From positions 1,178,001 to 1,242,000 of the forward strand of contig JAIZZJ010000005.1 of NCBI GenBank assembly GCA_022828445.1: a stretch of DNA of 64,000 nt. Direction: 5' to 3'. The position numbers and the translations under genes are program-made. Shown here one piece after another: positions 21,692 to 31,924 of the stretch; the stretch's first letter is position 1; the number at the start of each line of letters is the position of its first letter. The notes under the pieces were generated by a model. It saw only the letters and a program-made list of their open reading frames with translations, was not told where the DNA came from and made no database searches. The DNA is from Graphiopsis chlorocephala. Lineage: Eukaryota; Ascomycota; Dothideomycetes; Cladosporiales; Cladosporiaceae.

Positions 21692-24083
21692 ATGAGCGAC
21701 GCACCTGATGCAACGAAGATAAGGACCGTCCGTCGGAATGGCCAGCTCATGTCGTGTGAGCCATGTCGAAAGTCTAGAAAACGATGCGATCACGGGCTGC
21801 CACATTGCATGAGGTGTCGAAATCGGGGGAAGGCTGCCGAGGCGATGTGCCACTACCATCCTGCTCCCATAACACGAGGTGCCAGGAACGGGATTACAAG
21901 GCTGCCTGCGGGAGGACCACTAGCTTCTGCCTCGAGTGATTCGAGTGGGCGGAATACACAGTAAGTGACTTGAGACTGTTGGCATTGATAATCCTCCTCT
22001 GGAATTTTTGGTGTTATATATATATCGAAGCGTCACGGTGCTTATTGACTAACATGGGCTTGTCTAGATCTTCTGGTTCATCGTCCGCGGACAGTCGACG
22101 AGAAAGTATCGACACAGGCACGAGTCTCGTGGGCATGTGCAACGTGCTATCACCACTTCTCGAGCCACCTACGAACGAGTCCACATCAGAGCGCGCATAC
22201 ACTGCCATAACTCGTACAGGCATTACGTCGCCACCATTCCAAGCGAGCCCAGCCCTGCTGTCCGAGGGCATCACCGTCCTCGAAACCCTCCTCGACACAC
22301 CCACGGCACTCACACTCGTCACAGAATTATGGTACTCAGATTGGGGCGACGATGCCTGCCAAGGAGCTCTCGTCAAAGCATCATGGCAAGCCGTTGTAGA
22401 AACTCTACTGCCCAGACTACGTGTCGACTCTTCTGCGCCAGCAATCTCTAAAATCTGTGCCAGCATGTTCAAACGCACATCCCAGCCGCTGCGCTGGCCA
22501 ACCTCACCAGCCGACGGTGCACTCGTGCAAGCATTCTCGGCCGAAGCCGTGCGCTGGGAGACTCTGGGCTTGTATTTCGCGCTCATCGGCGCGGTCCTGG
22601 GACGTATGAAAGAAGGGCCCGAGAGCGTACTATTTGTTTCGGAGAAGTGGGGCCCAGACCGCAGATGTGTGATGCAGCGGATGCTGGATTCTTGCTTGCA
22701 GTGCCATCGGATCTGTGAGCGGATGGGGCAGATTAACGATCTCACGGTGTGGCATTTGAATCTGGCGACGATGCTGACGACGTGGTGTTATGGTGACGAC
22801 TCGTACCAGGCGTGGCGTTTGATGGGTGATTTGGCTTCGGTTGTTGTTGCTTTGGGGTACCATGATGCGACGAAGGACGACTCGAATGTCCCATTTTATC
22901 TGCAGCAGTTTCGGAAACGAGCTCTTGCAGGTGCTCACGAGCTCGATAAGGGTCTGGCGACTTTCGTTGGTCGGCCACCGCATCTCAGCAGGCGCTATGT
23001 TGGCCTTGATCCACCGTTGGATTTACCAAGTTCTGTGATCATGGGTGCACCTGAACGACTCGCGGATGCTATAGCCAGGCTTGACAACAATGGATGGAAC
23101 ACAGAAGGGCGTGTGTATTCTATCACCCGCACCAGGGCTGTAGCTATGCTCATCGGCATTCGAGAAGAGGCGCTTGAGCTGTCTCTCAGCCCGCGAAACG
23201 ACGATGTGAACTGGCGTTCACGGTGTGTAACCCTTTAATGCTATCACTGTATACACATACTATCTTACTTACAATCTCGTACAGGGCGTTACTAGCCAGA
23301 TCAGCAGCAACATGGTCATCATTCCCACCCCACGTCAAATACGAGCCTTCCGCATGGGCACAGCACTCATCTCAGGACGCCATGCTGCTGCTCATGCTTC
23401 GCCTCGAGGCCCTCTACACCGACTTCATCCTCCAGAAGCTAGCCACGAACCAAGATCCCAGCAGTCGAAACATGCTAATCGAGATCTCACATCTAATCCT
23501 AAGTCTCGTCTTGTCCGCCCTGAACCAAAGAATCGCGCTTGCTCAGCACAAAATCGATCTCGAATGGACAGTGAGTAGACACCCGCGCGCGGAAGTCTTT
23601 CGTCTAGTTGTTTTCCACTGAGATTGACAAATGTAGGTGGTGTATTACGCCATGCCCTGCGCCAGCGTCCTCATCCTCGAACTCCTGCGCCAGGTCGAGC
23701 AGCCACAGCAACACATCCCAATCCGTCGTTCGACGCTGATACAAGATCTAAGCGTACTAATCTCTTGCTGCGACTGGTTGACTGCACCTGGACAGCAAAA
23801 TTATAGCCTGTGCAAGCGGGCCCAGTCGATCTTCTCGCGGAGTATGGATCGGATCCTCAATGAGCCGCCGAAACACTACGACCATAATGCTGAGGTTCCT
23901 AAATTTGCGGCTCAGCATACATGTAACCAGCATATGCTGGTTGGTGAGCCGGAGTGGAAGGCTTGGCTCGAGACTTGCAACCTGCAGGCAGACCCTTGGT
24001 TGGATGTTGTCGCGTATTCTGCGCAGAGTTGTTCTGATGGGTCACAGAATGATGGTGACGATGACGATTCCGGTCACGCTTGA
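21692..24083 (+). CDS. Zn2Cys6 transcription factor with fungal middle-homology domain
   Basis: Exons 21692-21960, 22068-23222, 23285-23570 and 23637-24083 encode 718 residues. The binuclear zinc cluster uses Cys22, 25, 32, 39, 42 and 53 with the pattern C-x2-C-x6-C-x6-C-x2-C-x10-C; the last gap is longer than the usual 6-8. A basic RKSRKRC stretch lies inside it. The middle part has the helical regulatory domain of fungal factors (LGLYFALIGAVLGRMK, LLTTWCYGDD-like, VVALGYHD and HELDKGLATFVGRPPHLSRRYVGL split over the fold). The C-terminus is acidic (GDDDDSG). It should act as a nuclear DNA-binding regulator; the targets are unknown. The first intron is 107 nt, longer than most here, and carries a TA dinucleotide run. 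Confidence 0.86.
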
Positions 24084-24299
24084 AAGCATCTTTAACGCGT
24101 GGATATATGTACATGTATGATACAATGGATTGCTTCGCAGCCAGCCTTCCGAGGCTGTGTTGTTGCAATCCTCGGCCTTGCAATCCTCGGCCATTGCTGG
24201 CGCCAGAAAACAGTAATGAGCCTGCCCACAGCAATGTGACCCATGAACGAATTCTAAAACGGCATGTTGCGGTCCGGATTTGTACACTCTTCCAATCTC

Positions 24300-24935
24300 T
24301 TAAACAATATCAACCTCCTTCCTCTCCCTCCCCTGCTCACTCACAAGCCCCAACACCCCCGGTGTCCCCAACCTCCCCACAACCCCCTCCTTCAACCCCA
24401 TCTTCCTCTCAATCTCCCCAGCGCTTTTCCCCTGCAAATCCCTCATAGTAAGCACCTGCCTCATCTCAAACCCATCCAAAAACTCCCTCCCCTTCGCCCC
24501 AGGCCCTCTCCCAGCCCTCTCCTCCACCTCCGCCTTGGCCTGCAATCTCGCGCGAGCGTGCAGCACCGCGATAGCAGGATTCTTGCGCGGGTCTGGGATC
24601 GCGCCTGTTTTGGGGTTCTGCTGGAAAGCGGAGGAGGGCGAGAGGGTGGGGTTAGGCTGGACGGGGCCTAGGGAGCGCAGCGAGCGGGCGAAGTCTGGGT
24701 CGGAGGCGTCGAGGTTGATGGCTTCGGAGCGGGAGGCGGAGGCGTGGGGTTGGGGTTTGACAGTTGGGCCGGCAGAGGAGTTGGGGGCTGGGGGAGGGGG
24801 TGGAGGGGCGTTTGTGCGTGGTTGTTGTGATGTTGGCGTTGGCGTTGATGTGTTTGTTGGTGGGCGTGGGCCTTTGGGGCCTTTGGGGTATTGGCGGGCT
24901 GCTGCGCCGGCTGCTTTTGATCCGGAGGCGCCCAT
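24300..24935 (-). CDS. Small proline-rich protein with N-myristoylation site and C-terminal helical motif
   Basis: The start at 24935 gives MGASGSKA, a good N-myristoylation sequence (Gly2, Ser6), and 211 residues; an in-frame ATG 18 codons upstream would destroy that site and is less likely. Residues 15-75 are Pro/Thr/Asn-rich and probably disordered. The C-terminal 110 residues hold an Ala/Arg-rich helix (HARARLQAKAEVEER) and MRDLQGKSAGEIERKMGL, which resembles a helix-turn-helix. A membrane-anchored cytoplasmic protein is suggested, but I cannot name the family. Strand-specific base composition (C/T-rich plus strand near 24300-24500) reflects the coding bias. Confidence 0.65.
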   Translation of the reverse strand: MGASGSKAAGAAARQYPKGPKGPRPPTNTSTPTPTSQQPRTNAPPPPPPAPNSSAGPTVKPQPHASASRSEAINLDASDPDFARSLRSLGPVQPNPTLSPSSAFQQNPKTGAIPDPRKNPAIAVLHARARLQAKAEVEERAGRGPGAKGREFLDGFEMRQVLTMRDLQGKSAGEIERKMGLKEGVVGRLGTPGVLGLVSEQGRERKEVDIV

Positions 24936-25366
24936 GGTTTGTTTGTGAGGGTGTTCGAGTTGGTAGATTGGAGGTGTTTGTTGTAGCACAGATGTTGATG
25001 TCCAGGTCCAAACGTGTGGTGGTTCGCAATGTGGATGATGATTGATGGTTGATGTTCAATTCGCGCCCAAAAAGTTCCAGGAATCATGAAGTCATCTTCG
25101 GCTTCTGCTGCTGCTGCTCGGAGCTCGAGCTCCAGGGTCAGCAATCAGCATGCCGCTACGAAACGGACTTCATTTGCCACGAAACACCAATCTCGATTGC
25201 AGTTGAATACTCGCTTTGACCGAAACAACGAAAAGAATTGATGTGGTCTTGTCATCATCACATAACACAGCAACGTAAGGTACAAGTCAACAGAATGAAT
25301 CTCGGGGCAAATATCCGCCCACTGCCTTCTTCGCCTGATCATTACCACGATGCTACTCAATCTAGT
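24936..25366. other. Intergenic region
   Basis: Low-complexity frames on both strands derive from the proline-rich gene's upstream part. A short GCT triplet run lies near 25105-25115. No further gene is recognised. Confidence 0.4.
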
Positions 25367-28300
25367 CTAAGCGATTCCGAGCCCAACTCTTGCGCCTTCA
25401 GCCATGCCCTCAGACCTGCCTCTTTCGCGCATTCTCCGTCCCTCCATCAACCCTCTCAACCCTCTCTTTTGTAGTCCGACGACCGCGCTCAAAGCTCCGC
25501 TCCAAACCTCCTTGTCGCGGTCGCCTCTCCCAGTCAGACTTCTGGCGCTCATACTTGCATCGCTCTCGCTCATGCTGTCCGTGGCGCTGCCGGGAACTTC
25601 CTTTTCATCGGTCTCTTCTGTGAGAGATTCGCCAGGACGCAGGGTATTGCGTGTGTTCCTGCCATTTGCCACGTCGGTATCAATGCGCAAATTTGTGCTC
25701 GAGCGTCCGAATCCGTTGACTGTCAACGAGTCTGCATTGGCAAGACTGGCGCCGCGGAGGGGAATAATGCTTTCCCTGACCCGGCCGTTGGGAGATGTGA
25801 ATTGTACACCGTCTCCGCCGCCAGCACCCATGGCGGCTGCGTTGAAAATTGCAGCTGCATTGCGGCCATCAAGTGACTCGTGCAGTCTTTGTACCACTGC
25901 CTCCAACAGGCCGTCGATCTTATACGGGCGCGCGAGTTGCAGCAATGAGCAATAGATCTGGGGAGTCGCCAAAGCGGATGGTGGAGATGGTAGAGTTCCT
26001 GTGTAAAGATAGTGCAGCATTGCTTGCAGTGTGGGCGCAGTGTGAGGTAGATAGAGCAGTCTTGGTCGTGATGGCGGTGGCATAAGACGCACATCTGGTA
26101 CTTCAGATTCGGAATTGTTATTTGGTTGCTGGGCATTGGATCCAGAGTTGCTCAACGGCGTGATTGTCAAAATTGAGTTACGCTGGCCGTGACCGGATGT
26201 ACCACCTCGTAATGTCGAAGCATCGCCATCACCGGACGCACCGACCAGGGATTCCCGAAGCAGATGCGTGAAATAGGGTCCCCATCTTCGGGAAATCAGG
26301 CGCGAATTGACTGCAATTCTCGTTCCATCGATTGCCAATAAGTCCATGTCTGCTAGCTCTCGCAGCGCCATCGATTGCACCCCCAACGCTTCAGCTCCTG
26401 TAGGTAATTGACGACCAGAGAGAGCAAGATCGTTTGGCAATTGAGGCGCTGCAGCACTTGCAGACACGTATGCAGAGTTCGGTTCTGCAGTTCTCGGGTT
26501 ATCATAAAGTCCGAAAGACTCCAGTTCGACAAGGCAGATATTCGAGAAGTTAATGCGCCGGTTGTTGTAGTCGTCAACAAGACTGCGCTTTCTGTTGCCA
26601 AGGATCACGAAAGAATTTCGACGGCTCCAAAGAACACCTCTGTTCCAGCTGCCTTGGCTGAAGATGCTACCGCTAGCATCGATACGGCTCCAAGAGAGTG
26701 TGCGAAGGTCAAGCGCCCAGAGAGCATACTCCTGCTTGGATGATGTCAAGAAAGTGCCAGAAACAACAAAGTGGTTGTCGATGACCCCTCCATTGGGGAA
26801 GCGCAATCCAGGTGGTGAGACTTCGGTCCGCATTGCCTTCTCTGTCAGCGTGCCGTCTGTTAGTCGGACTTGCAGTTCCAGCTTCACATCCAGGAAGTTG
26901 TAGTTCGAGTAGATGAGCATAGGAGCACCGGATCCAATACTTGCTGACTCGGTGTCTTCATCGTCGCCATCAGGGTCGGCGTGAGGACCAGCACCGATTT
27001 GTTCGGCAGTCATTGTAGTGAGTGGAGCTACGACGCTGCGGTAGGCGCCACAACTTCTTCCCATACCAGTCGTGCCTGTCCATTTCAAGCTGCGTAGATT
27101 AAACACGCTGATTTGTTCGATGTAGTGGTTTGCGCTGTCTTGGCCTCCAACGACCACCATCTCTGCACCACCAGTACCATCCAGTGAAACACCAAGTGTG
27201 CCTTGGTTTGGGTTGGTACCAGGTACGTTGTGATGAACAGCTGACATGGGTGCGTTCGCGGAACCGAAGAACGCTCCGGAGGGCAAAATGGACGTGCAGT
27301 GTGCATAGCGGCCCTGCGGGGAGTCTGAAGTTGCAACTTTCTTCCACACGCGGGTTGGGGCGTCGTAGATGTGAATGTCAGACATTACCACGACCTCGGC
27401 TTGCGAATCTGAGTCGCTTTCGGAGCCTGGAGCAGGCGACATGCCGCCATAACAGACAAGTTTCGTGTCGCCTAGTGCACACACACTGTGGAAGTATCGA
27501 GGGTTGGGAATGTCACCCTTGGTCTCCAGCTTCGTCCAGTGGCGCCGAATGAGGTCCAGCTCGTATAGATTGGAAGTAAGTTGCGGCTTGGCGCGAGAAA
27601 GTCGTCGGCCTCCGAAGACGTAAAGCTTGTCGCCAAGTATTGTGGTTGTAGCGCCGACAAGAGGATGAGGCTCTTTGCCTGTTGTTCGGTGTACGTTACA
27701 AACCAGTCCAGAGAGGTTGGAGTTAGATGCGGGTGTTTGTATTGGAGGCGAGTTCAATCCACCGAGTGATTGCCCGCCCACGGATGAGCCGTAGCCATGT
27801 GAGGGTCGCTGCGATTCGTCGTGTGTTGATTCGGCCTCGGAGGCAGATTCATACTCTGCTCGCATGCCAACCAAGCTCGACTGGCTACTGTGTGCGCTTG
27901 AAAGGTAGGCGCTTGAGCCTTTGTTGGATAGACTAGTGTAAAGCCCAGTAGGCGAGGGTTCGGACTGGTGTGAGTCCATATTGCTGCTAACCTGGCTGAT
28001 AGCCGGTGATGGAACTGAGAGATCCGGTGGCGATAGAGGAACAACGTCTGCAAATGTGTCGACGAAGGTGGATTTCGTCAAGCTGAGACGAGGAGGGATA
28101 TTTGGTCGTTTAATCAGAGGCTGTGCCCAATCCGGGATTCTTATCTCGACATGCCTCGGCCTTTCGCGAAAGGAGTCGACTGAGGTATTGCGGACGGTGA
28201 CACCGTAACCCGTGTACTCAGCGAAGTTCGGCTGTGGTGAAGCAGGAGCCGAAGATACAAAAGTGGAGAACGAGCCGCTTCTCGTTTCGTTCACAGGGCT

Positions 28301-28687
28301 TTGCCTGCCAAACGACTGGTAATCAGGTATCACAATGGGAATGTGCTTTGGTCGAGTAGTGCTCTGGCCACGAGGCGATGTTGGTGGTAGCTCGAAGACG
28401 TCAAGAGGCGGTGTCGAACAAGGCGTCGGGGTGAAAGAAGGTCGACGTTCTGCGTCTGCCTCTGAAAGCGAGTTCTTTGTTGGGTTAGGTTCGCGCGTGC
28501 GGCTCTTGGCCGAGAAGGGCTTGACCTTCTTTGCGAGCTTCTGTCGTTTGGGCGAGATCGACTCAGCAACGGCAGCAGCTTCAGGTTTCTTCAGGGCAGT
28601 ATGCTCCTTGGAATTCCTGAAATTCGACCAGAAGGGCTGTGTGTCGGGAGGAGGGCTGTGCGCCGAAAAATCTAGAGGAGATGCCAT
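25367..28687 (-). CDS. Kelch-repeat and BTB protein, Ral2-like
   Basis: An intronless gene encodes 1106 residues. About 340 Ser/Pro-rich residues come first, with basic clusters (SPKRQKLAKKVK) that could direct nuclear import. Kelch repeats follow: LGDKLYVFGGRRL, LYELDLIRRHWTKL, GDTKLVCYGGMS, IYDAPTRVWKKV, MVVVGGQDS, VFNLRSLKW, ALDLRTLSW and FVILGNRKRS. Then comes a BTB-type module (DGTRIAVNSRLISRRWGPYF, LPHTAPTLQAMLHYLYTGTL, LLQLARPYKIDGLLEAVV). This order matches fission yeast Ral2, required for Ras1 activation in mating and cell shape. A Ras-pathway scaffold role is therefore inferred. The long disordered head and the acidic tail with SMSESDASMSARS are variable regions. Confidence 0.72.
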   Translation of the reverse strand: MASPLDFSAHSPPPDTQPFWSNFRNSKEHTALKKPEAAAVAESISPKRQKLAKKVKPFSAKSRTREPNPTKNSLSEADAERRPSFTPTPCSTPPLDVFELPPTSPRGQSTTRPKHIPIVIPDYQSFGRQSPVNETRSGSFSTFVSSAPASPQPNFAEYTGYGVTVRNTSVDSFRERPRHVEIRIPDWAQPLIKRPNIPPRLSLTKSTFVDTFADVVPLSPPDLSVPSPAISQVSSNMDSHQSEPSPTGLYTSLSNKGSSAYLSSAHSSQSSLVGMRAEYESASEAESTHDESQRPSHGYGSSVGGQSLGGLNSPPIQTPASNSNLSGLVCNVHRTTGKEPHPLVGATTTILGDKLYVFGGRRLSRAKPQLTSNLYELDLIRRHWTKLETKGDIPNPRYFHSVCALGDTKLVCYGGMSPAPGSESDSDSQAEVVVMSDIHIYDAPTRVWKKVATSDSPQGRYAHCTSILPSGAFFGSANAPMSAVHHNVPGTNPNQGTLGVSLDGTGGAEMVVVGGQDSANHYIEQISVFNLRSLKWTGTTGMGRSCGAYRSVVAPLTTMTAEQIGAGPHADPDGDDEDTESASIGSGAPMLIYSNYNFLDVKLELQVRLTDGTLTEKAMRTEVSPPGLRFPNGGVIDNHFVVSGTFLTSSKQEYALWALDLRTLSWSRIDASGSIFSQGSWNRGVLWSRRNSFVILGNRKRSLVDDYNNRRINFSNICLVELESFGLYDNPRTAEPNSAYVSASAAAPQLPNDLALSGRQLPTGAEALGVQSMALRELADMDLLAIDGTRIAVNSRLISRRWGPYFTHLLRESLVGASGDGDASTLRGGTSGHGQRNSILTITPLSNSGSNAQQPNNNSESEVPDVRLMPPPSRPRLLYLPHTAPTLQAMLHYLYTGTLPSPPSALATPQIYCSLLQLARPYKIDGLLEAVVQRLHESLDGRNAAAIFNAAAMGAGGGDGVQFTSPNGRVRESIIPLRGASLANADSLTVNGFGRSSTNLRIDTDVANGRNTRNTLRPGESLTEETDEKEVPGSATDSMSESDASMSARSLTGRGDRDKEVWSGALSAVVGLQKRGLRGLMEGRRMRERGRSEGMAEGARVGLGIA

Positions 28688-29888
28688 CTTCGGTCAGCAG
28701 GAGAGCCTATCTGTCACGTCATGGTAATAATAATATTGTAGCAATAAGGCCCCGCGATATAGGAGCAGATCAGTAGGGGGAAAGGTTGTGCGGCCCTAGG
28801 AGAGGAAGAGCGGACGAACGAGCTAACTTTTGAGTGTTCAAGGAAAGGTATATCGCGATGTGGTGTATACAGCACCGCCACTCGTTCGCCAGACAGCCAG
28901 GATCAGATGCCAGTGCCGGTATTGGGTTTCGGAAAGCAACACGCCATACGCAAGCACAGATGCCAGCACTGGGAGAGCGCTGGGTTTTGGACGTCGAGGA
29001 CCTGGCAGACGGATGCAGCTATCCTGCGGCAGCCAGGCAGTCGGGGCCACGGGCAAGACGGGGTGAGGGCGTGGTGCAGCGCGGTGCAGCGCGGCATGTT
29101 GTCCGGGGCCGGCGGAGGCAGGACATAGGGATTAAGGGCGCCACGTATAGAAAGCCTTACCTTAAGCAGAGGAGGCTTGCAGCAGTAGTGAGGTGCAGCA
29201 GGACGGATATGCTGCAGCGCCGGAGCCGCGGAGGAGTCGAAGGTTGGCGGCAGTGGACGTACTGTAGTGCGTGTGCGAGTGTGCTGGAGAGTGAGAGGTG
29301 CTCTTTGCTGTGCGGTGCGGCGCACGGCGTTGGTGGATTCGGCCTCCTGCCTGCCTGGGCCTCGTAGCTTTTTGCCCGCCAAGCCATCTCGCGTGGTGAT
29401 TGGCACGCCGTCTGCAGTCGCGCGCATTCTTCTTGCCCACGAGCCTGTCATGGCAACAAAACACCACGAATGCTGCCTTCTTCACACGCGTGCAGACACG
29501 CCAACATCATCGGCTGCGTGCAGCGGTGAGGTCGTCGGGAGCACGCGCGACGCTGTTTGCCAGGGATCCGACAACCAGCGCCGACCGTTTGGCTTTGACA
29601 GCTGGACGGACTCAAAACATGCAAGATGATGAAACGAAGGATGCCAAACTAGTCTGTAATCGGCCACGGAAATGTTTCAGAGCTGCTTGCTTGGGAATTA
29701 TTTGGCACTGGCAGAATTCAAAATTCACAATACATCTCATGATGCTCGGAAGGACGTGTATTATGGATTTCATCTGTTTTCTCATTTATCGTATCCAAAC
29801 GCTACGCTCATAACTTTCGTGTGCCTCAGCCAGTGACAGAGCGGCCCCATTCGGCCTCCCATGTCTCCCGGAACGTGTATTCGCCCAG
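28688..29888. other. Long intergenic region
   Basis: The sequence at 28830-29450 is GC-rich with dense open frames on all strands, but these are mutual shadows without domains. It should hold the promoter of the kelch-BTB gene and the 3' region of the peroxiredoxin gene. Nothing else is seen. Confidence 0.4.
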
Positions 29889-30698
29889 TCAAGCGGATGC
29901 GGAGGTCTGCTCCTTGGGAAGAGGAGTGAAACGGAGGTAGGGCTTGACAATGTTCATCTTGGGGAAGAGCTTCTCAGCCTCCTCGCCCTTGACGGAGGGG
30001 TGGACAATGACATCGTCACCTGTAGATCGTGTTAACACCTGCACAAACAAAGAATGATCATATTCGCCAAAGCCACTTACCAGGAACCCAGTTGATAGGA
30101 GTGGTGACGCGGTGCTTGTCGCCAGTCTGGAGAGAATCGACAATGCGCAGAACCTCGGCGGTGTTGCGGCCAGTGCTGGCAGGGTAAGAGAGGATGGTGC
30201 GGATGGTCTTCTTGGGGTCGATGACGAAGACAGAGCGGATGGTGAAAGCAATGCCCTTGGAGTCAACGTTGGTGGCATCCTGGTGGTCGATCCTAGAATC
30301 ACCCGTCAGCTTGAGCTCTCTCGATCGCTCACTGGCTTCAATCTCCACACTTACATGTCGTAGGCAAGAGCGACCTTCCTCTCCTTGTCGCCAATGATGG
30401 GGAAGCGCAGCTTGGAGCCGGAGATCTCATCGATGTCCTTGATCCAGCCGCCGTGGCTCTCAACAGTGTTTGCGCTCAAGCCGATGAGCTTGACGCCCCT
30501 CTTGGTGAACTCGGGCTCGAGCTTAGCGAAGGCGCCGAGCTCGGTGGTGCAGACGGGGGTGTAGTCCTCGGGGTGGGAGAAAAGGACGACCCAGCCGTCG
30601 CCAATGAACTCGTGGAAGTCAATGGGACCACCGGTGGTCTCTGCCTTGAAGTTGGGCGCGACGCTGCCGAGGCGGAGGGGCTCAGGACGGTCAGTCAT
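29889..30698 (-). CDS. 1-Cys peroxiredoxin (Prx6/Prx1 group)
   Basis: Exons 30355-30698, 30081-30292 and 29889-30019 encode 228 residues. The peroxidatic cysteine is Cys50 in SHPEDYTPVCTTELG, with the catalytic Pro-x-x-x-(T)-x-x-C arrangement and a downstream arginine region (KLRFPIIGD). No other cysteine occurs, so the protein is a 1-Cys enzyme that reduces peroxides with an external reductant. The C-terminal half (NWVPGDDVIVHPSV, PYLRFTPLP) is typical of the Prx6 group. There is no presequence, so a cytosolic place is likely, unlike mitochondrial yeast Prx1. Tyr replaces the usual Phe in the PxDFTPVC motif. Consensus splice signals at 30735-30796 (GTAAGA donor, CTGACC branch, CAG acceptor) suggest an additional 5' untranslated intron. 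Confidence 0.9.
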
Positions 30699-31924
30699 TT
30701 TGGTGGTTTTGTTTGTTGATGTGAGGGTGGATGACTGTTTGGAGGGCTTGGTCAGTTGCTGGCGGCGAGACGTGAGCAGTAGTGGGGCATTCTTACAGTC
30801 TGGTGGTATCCTGGTGCTATATTGCAGGTAGATCAAGAATTACAAAGCAGGAGGGGGCGATCTCAAAGAAATATACGTGTGTTGAACAACAAAAGGGTTC
30901 ACTCATCTGCCCCACCATCAGAGCAGTCGCCGATGGCGTGCGAGGGCGTGCTCCCCTCACTTGTCCTAGCAAGGGAAAGCAGCAGAATCACGCCTAACTT
31001 GGCGGCCAGCCACGGCGAGGTTATTTGAATAAGTCAAGGTCACGTGGAAGATTACTGTTTGTCACTTCAGAGTCTATTCGCACGTCGTGCCATTCCTACA
31101 TGTATGTATGGCGAGCCAGTCTGATTGCGCCCTGCGAGAGACTCGTATCAGCGCATCCAAACAAATGCTCAGAAACTGGATCAAGGATCCCGCTCTGCAA
31201 CTGCGCTCTGCAACTGCGAAGTCGCCGAGAATGGTCGCCAAGGTAATCCATTGCCGATATCGCTCTGCACAATCTGGAGGAAGACTAGGCAGAAGCCACA
31301 GATGCTTAGGCATTAATCAGTCTTCTCTTGCGCACATGCGTGGCGAATAAAGAAACCACGAGGGACGCAGGGCTGGCAGCAACGGTGATGTAAACCGAGA
31401 CATGTCGCTTGTTGATATAATCAATTGTTTAGGACGTGTCATCGGCAAACGCGTTGAAGGACGTGCGAGACCCTCCAGCAGGGTGTTGACTCCACCCACG
31501 AGAGCCCTGCGACAACGACGAATTATGATGCGCCTACTTACGCCGCTCGGAACTTCTCTGCCGTCTGCAATTCAGCCAAGCGCCAAAAAGTGCTTTACCG
31601 CGGCTGCCCTCCATGGTGAATAGTCGTTGCGATGACTCCCAGCTCGCTACTGTCTTCTTCTCCCAACAATACCAGCCGATTTTGCAGAAGGGCGTGTGTG
31701 GAGTTGACATGTCCCCAGAGAAATGCTGACGAAGGACCGGCTCTATCGCGGTCAGGACGGGGAAGCCATACCGGACCCACTCGATATCTGTTGACTCGTG
31801 CGTCGCGAAACGAAGGTAGAAGAAAAATAATGTACACGTCCGAACGCCACTACCAGTTATTTTATTGTTCGGCTGTCGACATTCCTCCTTTGCTATTACT
31901 CTTAGGAGTGTCTAATCTATCAAC
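30699..31924. other. Divergent intergenic region
   Basis: Holds the promoter of the peroxiredoxin gene and the upstream region of the MFS gene. A tandem pair TCTGCAACTGCG(C) is seen at 31194-31218. No gene is recognised. Confidence 0.4.

Noticed and set aside
28834..29451. Long frames on both strands of a GC-rich stretch
   Set aside because: Shadows of one another without domains; likely promoter sequence.
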